Made by a program: the position numbers and the translations under genes. A model generated the notes under the pieces. It did no database searches, was not told where the DNA came from, and was given only the letters and a program-made list of their open reading frames with translations. DNA of 64,000 bases. Origin: Rickettsiaceae bacterium. Lineage in GTDB: Bacteria > Pseudomonadota > Alphaproteobacteria > Rickettsiales > Rickettsiaceae. This document shows positions 56,157 to 64,000 of the stretch, piece by piece. The stretch spans positions 1 through 64,000 of the forward strand of contig JACKKP010000002.1 in the NCBI GenBank assembly GCA_024236375.1, given 5' to 3'. Position 1 is the first letter of the stretch, and every line of letters starts with the position of its first letter.

Positions 56157-57128
56157 ATGTTTGTAGAAGAAGTTAACTTAGAGATAGTTGAGTTATTAAT
56201 AAAAAATAATGCCGACTTAAATGCAAAAGATTTATTGGGTACAGCCCCTCTTTATATAGCTGCAAGAGAAGGTCAGTTAGAGATAGTTGAGTTATTAATA
56301 AAAAATAATGCCGACTTAAATGTAAAAGATTTATTGGGTACAGCCCCTCTGCATATAGCTGCAAGAGAAGGTCAGTTAGAGATAGTTGAGTTATTAGTAA
56401 AAAATAATGCCGACTTAAATGTAAAAGCTTATGATGGTAACACCCCTCTTTATATAGCTGCAAGAGAAGGTCAGTTAGAGATAGTTGAGTTATTAGTAAA
56501 AAATAATGCCGACTTAAATGTAAAAGCTTGCGATGGTAACACCGCTCTGCATATAGCTGCAAGAGAAGATCGCTTAAAGATAGTTGAGTTATTACTGAAA
56601 AATAATGCAGACCCAAATATACAAAATGAATATAATCAAACCCCTCTGCATACAGCTGTCGCCAACAATTCCATAACTATAGCTAAGTCATTACTGAAAA
56701 ATAATGCCGACTTAAATGTAAAAGATTTATTGGGTAGAGCCCCTCTGCATATAGCTGCTCACTTTGGAAATAAGGAGATAGTTACACTATTGCTCAATTA
56801 TCAAGCTGATATTAATGTCACAAATAATTTAGGTTATACTCCTTTAGATGTTGTTAAAACCAGTGAAGAAGTTTGCATTATATTCTTAAATAATGGTGGA
56901 CGCTTCAGTGAGGAAATAGCAGACGATATAAGAAGTGATGGTCCTCACAATGATTACCACTTTGATCTGAACAGAGTATTGACAAGCTTTCAAAGCACTC
57001 GTATAAAAAGTGCCAAAATACATGCTCCCATATCTGCTGACGATAATAGTGAATATATAGAAATATTCCATCATGAGCTCAATGATAATAATAGTAATGT
57101 ATTATATCTTACAGGCGAAGAAAGCTAG
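56157..57128 (+). CDS. Ankyrin-repeat protein (5' end frameshifted)
   Basis: Read from 56157, 323 residues: seven ankyrin repeats of about 33 residues (GTAPLYIAAREGQLEIVELL type) and a C-terminal polar region of about 85 residues (EEIADDIRSDG, ending SNVLYLTGEES). The natural start is probably the ATG at 56065, which has GGAG 7 bases upstream, but its frame stops at TAG 56164-56166. The repeat frame is open further upstream (APNIQNKHDKTALDM), so one indel between 56100 and 56120 separates start from body. Either a frameshift has disabled the gene, it starts internally, or the base call is wrong. Ankyrin proteins of Rickettsiales are frequent host-targeted effectors. Confidence 0.75.
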   Translation: MFVEEVNLEIVELLIKNNADLNAKDLLGTAPLYIAAREGQLEIVELLIKNNADLNVKDLLGTAPLHIAAREGQLEIVELLVKNNADLNVKAYDGNTPLYIAAREGQLEIVELLVKNNADLNVKACDGNTALHIAAREDRLKIVELLLKNNADPNIQNEYNQTPLHTAVANNSITIAKSLLKNNADLNVKDLLGRAPLHIAAHFGNKEIVTLLLNYQADINVTNNLGYTPLDVVKTSEEVCIIFLNNGGRFSEEIADDIRSDGPHNDYHFDLNRVLTSFQSTRIKSAKIHAPISADDNSEYIEIFHHELNDNNSNVLYLTGEES

Positions 57129-57137
57129 TTCTAGAGC

Positions 57138-57164
57138 AAGGGCTATATTATAGCCCTTCTTTTT
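57138..57164 (+). terminator. Terminator of the ankyrin gene (left copy)
   Basis: AAGGGCTATA/TATAGCCCTT palindrome (57138-57158) followed by CTTTTT, 10 bases after the stop codon. Confidence 0.85.
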
Positions 57165-57178
57165 CAGTAAAAGATATA

Positions 57179-57281
57179 TAAAGGCCTGACTTTAATCGCT
57201 CAACATAAATTAGTTAAAAATGCTTTAGCCGCAGTTCTCAAGAAGACTTGCACGCAATAACGATTAAACTTTGTAGTATAA
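57179..57281 (+). pseudogene. Duplicated 3' fragment of bolA
   Basis: Matches bolA from its codon 43 to the stop with a few substitutions and at least three single-base deletions, all in short A or T runs. There is no start region. It is a by-product of the tandem duplication and not a functional gene. Confidence 0.88.
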
Positions 57282-57460
57282 ATCTTCTTTATCAACTTTC
57301 TACATATATATAAGTCTCTTTTTCTGTAGAAGAAAAAACTACTTGTAAACAGAGCAATTTATCTGCGCATATAAATCTACAAATAATAAAATATTTGACA
57401 AAATGCCAAAATATATTAATTAATGGACATTTATCTGTTTTAATACATATCAAGGTTCTA

Positions 57461-59276
57461 TTGAATTTATTTAGCATTCTTAATAGATTATGTTTAACAC
57501 CGAACAAATTATTTATATATAGCGTTTCACACAATAAAACTTTTTAGCCAAATGTTTTATACAATGTGGGCAGATAATACTACACACCTTTGGTAAAACG
57601 CTTTACACCTGTGTGGTAAAACTCTTTTTGCATATAGCGGTAGCAAGGTAACCTAGACATGGTTAAATCATTAGTAAAAATAATGCCGATTTAAATGTAC
57701 AAGATGTAACACGGTCTAACCGCTCTGCATATAGCTGCAAAAGAAGGTCACTTAGAGATAGTTAGTCATTACTGGCAAATAATGCCGACAAATATACAAA
57801 ATATTACATGGTGAAACCCTGCTTTTATATAGCTACAGCTGACAACAACGTAGAACCAGCCCCAAATTTATTACTAGCAAGTAATGCCGACAAATATACA
57901 AAATGCAAATGGCGAAACCCACCTTTATATAGCTGGGTCATTTAGAGATAGCTAAGTCATTTACGCATAGTAGTTGCCGCCCACAAATATACAAACATAC
58001 ATGGTGGAAACCCCTCTGCATATAGCTACAGCTGACAACAACGTAGAACTAGCTCGGTGTACTAGCAAATAATGCCGCCCAAATATACAAATATACATGG
58101 TGAAACCCTCTTTATATAGCTGTTGACAACAACGTAGAACTAAGCTCAGTTATTACTAGCAAATCGTGCCGACCCAAATATACAAAATGCAAGCGGTGAA
58201 ACCCTGCTTTATATAACAAAAAAAGCTCGTTTAGAGATAGCTAAATCATTACTAGCAAATGGTGTAGGCAAAATATAAGGTTGTTAATTAAAACCCTCTT
58301 TATATAGCTGCAGAAAAAGGGTCATTTAGAGATAGCTAAGTTATTACTGGAAAGATGCCGACAAATGTAAAAATCGATTTGGTCAGACCCCTCTGCATAT
58401 AGCTGCAGAAAAAGGTCATTTAGAATAGCTAAGTCATTACTGGCAAATGTTATAGCAGCAAATGTAAAATCGATTTGGTCGAAGACCCCTCTGCATATAG
58501 CTGAAGAAAAAAGGTCATTAGAGACTAAGTTATTACTGGAAAAAGATGCCGACAAATGTAAAAATCGATTTGGTCAGACCCCTCTGCAGATAGCTGAAGA
58601 AAAAGGTCATTTAGAATAAGCTAAGTTATTACTGGAAAAAGATGCCGACCCAAATGTAAAAAATCGATTTGGTCAGAACCCTCTGCATATAGCTGCAGAA
58701 AAAGGTCATTTAGAGATAGCTAAGTTATTACTGGAAAAAGATGCCGACTTAAATGCACAAGATCATAACGGTCTAACCGCTCTGCATATAGCTACAGCTG
58801 ACAACAACGTAGAACTAGCTAAGTTATTACTGGAAAAAGATTCCAACCCAAATGTAATTTCTTACAATGGTAACCACCCTCTGCATATAGCTGCTCACTT
58901 TGGAAATAAGGAGATAGTTACACTATTGCTCAATTATCAAGCTGATATTAATGTCACAAATAATTTAGGTTATACTCCTTTAGATTTGGTTAAAACCAGT
59001 GAAGAAGTTTTCATTATATTCTTAAATAATGGTGGACGCTTCAGTGAGGAAATAGCAGACGATATAAGAAGTGATGATCCTCCCAATGGTTACCACTTTA
59101 ATCCGAACGAAGTATTGATAAACTTTGAAAGCACTCGTATAAAAAGTGCCAAAATACATGCTCCCATATCTGCTGATGATAATAGTGAATCTATAACAAT
59201 ATTCCTTGATGATCTAAATGCTAATAATAGTGATAGTAATGTATTATCTCTTACAGGCGCAGAAAGCGAGGTCTAG
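57461..59276 (+). pseudogene. Shattered ankyrin-repeat gene (right copy)
   Basis: Starts where the left copy has its ATG, here changed to TTG (57461-57463) with the GGAG altered. About a dozen ankyrin units can be traced (CTCTGCATATAGCTGCA motif) but the frame changes repeatedly. The open 3' piece 58926-59276 codes for the same C-terminal region as the left copy (EEIADDIRSDDP to LSLTGAESEV). Many breaks sit where GACCCAAAT has become GACAAAT, or where an A run lost a base. No long product is possible as written. Confidence 0.85.
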
Positions 59277-59279
59277 AGC

Positions 59280-59306
59280 AAGGGCTATATTATAGCCCTT
59301 CTTTTT
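59280..59306 (+). terminator. Terminator of the ankyrin gene (right copy)
   Basis: Identical palindrome AAGGGCTATA/TATAGCCCTT (59280-59300) with CTTTTT after it. It is intact although the gene before it is broken. Confidence 0.85.
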
Positions 59307-59322
59307 CAGCAAAAGATTAATA

Positions 59323-60192
59323 TTAAAGTGGCTTCTTAATTATCTTCTGCAAAGAAGGAGAAATCATAACAAAACCTAAACCATTTAGTTCTTCTACTGG
59401 TTTGACATATACTTCATTATCATGAATTTTTGAAATAACACCTATTAATATCCCTGCTGGGAAAATTTTACCATCACCAGAACTATAGATAAACTGTCCT
59501 GGGCGTAAATGATGTTCATCCTCTAAATAAATGATTTTTAATGCATTATCTTGTTTGACCAAGATACCGTAAGTACCGCCTTCTTCTGATATTACAGATA
59601 TCCTAAATTCACTATCACCAAGCAAAATACCTTTAGAATAATTTTCTCCAACTTCTATAATTCTGCCAAGCAATCCTTTAGTACCAGTTATAATATCATC
59701 TACTTCAACTCCGTCATTAATACCTGCTTTTATGATCACCCTCTTACTATATGGATTAATACTGGCTCCTATAACTTGAACAACTTGTTTTTTACCTAAT
59801 CTATCACTATGTTCAGGAAGAGAAAACATTTTTCTCAGCTCTTGATTTTCAATATTTAATAAGTTTAACTGATATACCATGTCTTGCAATTGAGCATTTT
59901 CATTTTTCAATTTAATATTTTCTTTTTTAAAATCTTTAAATAAAGTAATATGTTCATAGGTAAATATTCCTACTTGTACAACATTTTTATAAATAAAGTG
60001 AGTACTATCAATAATACGACCAGATATATTATCAATAAAGTTCTGTATAAATAGTGGGTAAGAAAACTTTGCAAAATATAACGCGATTATCAACAAGAGA
60101 ATAGCAAAACATTTTCTAAACAGATATATAGCAATGAGGCTATATCCTCTGACTTTGCTCCTTATGATGCCTCTATTTTCTAATATAGCCAA
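59323..60192 (-). CDS. mreC: Rod shape-determining protein MreC
   Basis: Periplasmic scaffold linking MreB filaments to the elongation synthases. 289 residues. A cytoplasmic N-terminus and one membrane helix (AILLLIIALYFAKF) are followed by a coiled coil (FKKENIKLKNENAQLQDMVY) and the beta-sandwich domain with VIGASINPYSKRVIIKAG and GLLGRIIEVGENYSKG. It begins 8 bases after mreB, the standard operon order. It converges with the duplicated ankyrin segment; mreD is not seen. Confidence 0.94.
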   Translation of the reverse strand: MAILENRGIIRSKVRGYSLIAIYLFRKCFAILLLIIALYFAKFSYPLFIQNFIDNISGRIIDSTHFIYKNVVQVGIFTYEHITLFKDFKKENIKLKNENAQLQDMVYQLNLLNIENQELRKMFSLPEHSDRLGKKQVVQVIGASINPYSKRVIIKAGINDGVEVDDIITGTKGLLGRIIEVGENYSKGILLGDSEFRISVISEEGGTYGILVKQDNALKIIYLEDEHHLRPGQFIYSSGDGKIFPAGILIGVISKIHDNEVYVKPVEELNGLGFVMISPSLQKIIKKPL

Positions 60193-60200
60193 CTTATTTA

Positions 60201-62385
<2,185 letters not shown>

Positions 62386-62712
62386 TTATTGTTCTTTTTT
62401 AATTCTAGCATGAGATTTTTTTATAGAATCATAGTATTTTTTTATTTCATCTATATTATACTCACCTTGATATTCATGACCCATAGATAAAATTTTGGCC
62501 AAATAGGTATTAATTTCATCTACCCCAAAATCAGATATAATAGAATTGGGTTTTAGGTCACTATCTAGTTCTAGATAGGAACTAATTTTTTTTTGCTGCT
62601 CTTTTGTAAATTTTCTAAATTGCCTAAACTTGATCAAAACTTCTTTGATATCTTGTTGTTTTATACAAAACACACTAATTACCAAAATTACTATGATTTC
62701 TGCAAATGACAT
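62386..62712 (-). CDS. TatA/TatB-like small membrane protein
   Basis: 108 residues. The N-terminus MSFAEIIVILVISVFCIK, then QQDIKEVLIKFRQFRKF, copies the TatA/TatB plan of a short membrane helix, a hinge and an amphipathic helix. The normal hinge G-P is replaced by KQQ, so a working Tat role is doubtful. The remainder is charged and helical (GVDEINTYLAKILSM). Short proteins of this kind occur in Rickettsia without assigned function. It abuts the LptF/G permease. Confidence 0.6.
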   Translation of the reverse strand: MSFAEIIVILVISVFCIKQQDIKEVLIKFRQFRKFTKEQQKKISSYLELDSDLKPNSIISDFGVDEINTYLAKILSMGHEYQGEYNIDEIKKYYDSIKKSHARIKKEQ

Positions 62713-62831
62713 AATATTGTATCAAAATTGTTATTTTCAGTTATATTCTATGTCTTCTCATATTGCAATGAATGGTATCTATTTTTTATAAATTTACTCT
62801 GTATAATAGTGTAAATTAAGTAAAATAATAG

Positions 62832-62861
62832 TTGATTGATTAGGGTAAATATAACTATAAT
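62832..62861 (+). promoter_or_regulatory. Putative hpf promoter
   Basis: TTGATT (62832-62837), 18-base spacer, perfect TATAAT (62856-62861), about 75 bases before the hpf start. The -35 is imperfect and the region is AT-rich, so confidence is moderate. Confidence 0.5.
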
Positions 62862-62928
62862 TAAATAAGCGTTCAGCTAAAGATTTGTTATATTAAATTG
62901 CTCTTTAAATAAAATTTTAAATAAAAAC

Positions 62929-62933
62929 GGAGG
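62929..62933 (+). promoter_or_regulatory. Strong Shine-Dalgarno of hpf
   Basis: GGAGG ends 4 bases before the ATG at 62938. It is the fullest ribosome binding site before any start in this window, where most genes have weak ones, and suggests high translation of the hibernation factor. Confidence 0.8.
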
Positions 62934-62937
62934 TAAA

Positions 62938-63516
62938 ATGCAAATACAAATCTCAGGGCAACATTTATCAATTGGCCAAAAATTACAAACTTATGTCAAA
63001 GACAAAACTACTGAAACAGTAACTACTTATTTTTCTGAAGCGCCTAGTGCTCATATATATTTTTCTAAAAATAGTCATCATATTACTTGCGACATAATAG
63101 TTAATGAAGGCACTGGTAGACATAATATATTAAAAAGTAATGCAGTTTGCGATGATATATACAGCGCTTATGATCAATCATTAGCAAAATTACAAAAACA
63201 ACTCAGAAAATATAAATCAAAACTGAATGACTATAGTAAAAAAATCAAAATTTCTCAAGTAGAAGATGCGATTCATTACACTATTAATTCTTCTAAAGAA
63301 GAAGATCATGAAAGCGAATTTAATGTGGATAACCCAGCAATAATAGCTGAAATGCCTTCGCAAATTCCTACTTTGTCAGTAGGAGAAGCAGTAATGGAAA
63401 TGGATCTCAAAAATTTACCTACTTTAATGTTTAAGAATATCAAAACTAATAAAATTAACGTAGTATATTACCGCAGTGATGGAAATATTTCCTGGGTTGA
63501 TCCTAAATCTGCTTAA
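62938..63516 (+). CDS. hpf: Ribosome hibernation promoting factor, long form
   Basis: Binds the 30S decoding centre and pairs ribosomes into inactive 100S dimers in starvation. 192 residues. The N-terminal S30AE domain (1-105) starts MQIQISGQHLSIGQKLQTYV and contains LAKLQKQLRKYKSKL. A linker leads to a C-terminal dimerisation domain from about residue 135 (LSVGEAVMEMDLKNLPTLMF, then VVYYRSDGNISWVDPK). The long form dimerises without a separate RMF. It has its own promoter and ends before a structured spacer. Confidence 0.95.
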   Translation: MQIQISGQHLSIGQKLQTYVKDKTTETVTTYFSEAPSAHIYFSKNSHHITCDIIVNEGTGRHNILKSNAVCDDIYSAYDQSLAKLQKQLRKYKSKLNDYSKKIKISQVEDAIHYTINSSKEEDHESEFNVDNPAIIAEMPSQIPTLSVGEAVMEMDLKNLPTLMFKNIKTNKINVVYYRSDGNISWVDPKSA

Positions 63517-63537
63517 TATTATAAAATCGCTAAAAAT

Positions 63538-63603
63538 ATTGGGTTAGGTTATAATATCTTTTGAAGATCAAAATAATCGTTGAAACGATAGACCTAATCC
63601 AAT
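63538..63603. repeat. Nested inverted repeat between hpf and dps
   Basis: Outer arms ATTGGGTTAGGT (63538-63549) and ACCTAATCCAAT (63592-63603) pair with one G-T wobble, and an inner hairpin ATCGT-TGAA-ACGAT (63576-63589) lies inside. It may be a bidirectional terminator for the convergent hpf and dps genes, or a small structured RNA. There is no T run. Confidence 0.5.
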
Positions 63604-63661
63604 AGTAAAGTAATGAAATTATACAGTCTATGATGATTCTTACTTGCTATATTTTCAAAAT

Positions 63662-64000
63662 TTACATACAAGAAATTATCATCCATCTTTGTTTTTCATG
63701 CGACACTATTCTCTGAGTAGCAAAATCATCTATTGATTTATTGCCTATAGAAGCAGCTTGCTCAGATAAGTCATAAAATTTTTCAATAATAATTTGGTGA
63801 CTTTCTGCTAAATCTTTAAGCATTTCTTTGTCAGATAAACTATTATTTAAATTAGAAATTATGGTGCTATTCTTTGCAAAATATTCAAAATCTGCTTGTA
63901 CCTTAATTCCGTTAGATCTTATTTTTTCAGCTAATTCATCAATAGCTTCTGCTTGCTCTTTATATTGCGTTTCAAATAATGAATGCAAAGAAAAAAACAT
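63662..64000 (-). CDS. dps: Dps/ferritin-like DNA protection protein, 5' end outside window
   Basis: The visible 112 residues are the C-terminal two thirds of a Dps protein. FFSLHSLFETQYKEQAEAID then ELAEKIRSNG corresponds to the ferroxidase segment (LH-x-LFE, AIDELAEKIR). The last helix has ATQRIVSHEKQRWMI, the usual R-x-x-x-HEK-x-x-W pattern. The frame is open at the window edge, and the first Met shown corresponds to an internal position, so the start lies beyond 64000. It stores iron and shields DNA from oxidative damage. Confidence 0.9.
   Translation of the reverse strand: MFFSLHSLFETQYKEQAEAIDELAEKIRSNGIKVQADFEYFAKNSTIISNLNNSLSDKEMLKDLAESHQIIIEKFYDLSEQAASIGNKSIDDFATQRIVSHEKQRWMIISCM

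Larger units (their letters stand above)
55721..57178 (+). repeat. Tandem duplication, left copy (bolA tail, ankyrin gene, terminator)
   Basis: This segment begins inside bolA (TAAAGGCCTGAC) and ends after the ankyrin terminator (TTTTTCAGTAAAAGATA). The right copy (57179-59320) repeats it in the same order: bolA tail, spacer with TTGACA and TATATTAATTAATGGACA, AATTTATTTAGCATTCTTAATAG, ankyrin repeats, EEIADDIRSD-coding end, and the same terminator. Copies abut with no insertion sequence between. Confidence 0.92.
57179..59320 (+). repeat. Tandem duplication, right copy (expanded and degraded)
   Basis: Second copy of the segment at 55721-57178, about 700 bases longer because it has more ankyrin units. 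Homopolymers are shortened relative to the left copy even outside the gene, e.g. AAAACTTTTG becomes AAACTTTG in the bolA tail. It ends with the same terminator just before the convergent mreC stop. Confidence 0.9.

Noticed and set aside
56173..56616. 147-residue minus-strand ORF opposite the ankyrin repeats
   Set aside because: Mirror frame of the 99-bp ankyrin repeat; periodic sequence without independent support.
58322..58555. Minus-strand ORF in the broken ankyrin copy
   Set aside because: Antisense reading of degraded ankyrin units; not a gene.

Overview
The window reads as chromosome of an intracellular alphaproteobacterium of the order Rickettsiales, most likely the family Rickettsiaceae. 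The DNA is very AT-rich throughout and intergenic spaces are A/T-loaded. Core genes carry alphaproteobacterial neighbours: a DUF3576 lipoprotein-like gene before leuS, and tolC followed by popZ. There is a stand-alone second VirB4-type ATPase of the scattered Rickettsiales vir type, a cydAB oxidase, ankyrin genes, and several lineage-specific repeat proteins. No rRNA, tRNA, CRISPR array or intact insertion sequence was seen.

Layout. 1-6.5 kb: two large repeat proteins of unknown function that share a domain of about 93 residues. 6.5-10.4 kb (minus): glyQ-glyS-tsaC. 10.5-16.2 kb (plus): DUF3576, leuS, rluB, rsmD, radA, tightly packed. 16.2-21.6 kb (minus): VirB4-like ATPase and a large cysteine-rich exported protein. 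21.8-23.8 kb: an unusual protein with a C-terminal class I glutamine amidotransferase domain. 23.8-25.2 kb (minus): ubiG and carbonic anhydrase. 25.3-27.2 kb: lysC and a small repeat protein. 27.6-32.9 kb (minus): AEC permease, trxB, dnaB, nagZ, sodB. 33-37.4 kb (plus): rplY, pth, tolC, popZ and a secreted protein. 37.4-41.8 kb: a DnaA-box-bearing spacer, a broken alpha/beta hydrolase gene, and cydA-cydB plus a 50-residue CydX-like subunit. 42-48.8 kb (plus): a coiled-coil protein, prfB with programmed frameshift, murD-ftsW-murG and a lipoprotein. 48.8-55.6 kb: a small protein, an MFS transporter, BON lipoprotein and rlpA, then SH3 protein, CPA2 antiporter, rsfS and nadD on minus. 55.6-59.3 kb: bolA followed by a tandemly duplicated segment carrying an ankyrin gene, the second copy shattered by indels. 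59.3-62.7 kb (minus): a TatB-like protein, LptF/G permease, mreB, mreC. 62.9-64 kb: hpf, and dps running off the edge.

The genes together describe cell envelope growth (murD, ftsW, murG, nagZ, rlpA, mreBC, LptF/G, TolC), translation and its rescue or hibernation (glyQS, leuS, prfB, pth, rsfS, hpf, rplY), respiration and redox defence (cyd oxidase, sodB, trxB, dps), and a host-interaction layer (VirB4-like ATPase with its exported partner, ankyrin and repeat proteins).

The best candidates for something undescribed are: the shared domain linking the repeat proteins at 0-6 kb, with a weaker echo at 42 kb; the VirB4-like/cysteine-rich pair; the amidotransferase fusion divergent from that pair; the tandem bolA-tail/ankyrin duplication with homopolymer-biased indels; and a stem that encloses the prfB start codon upstream of its frameshift site.
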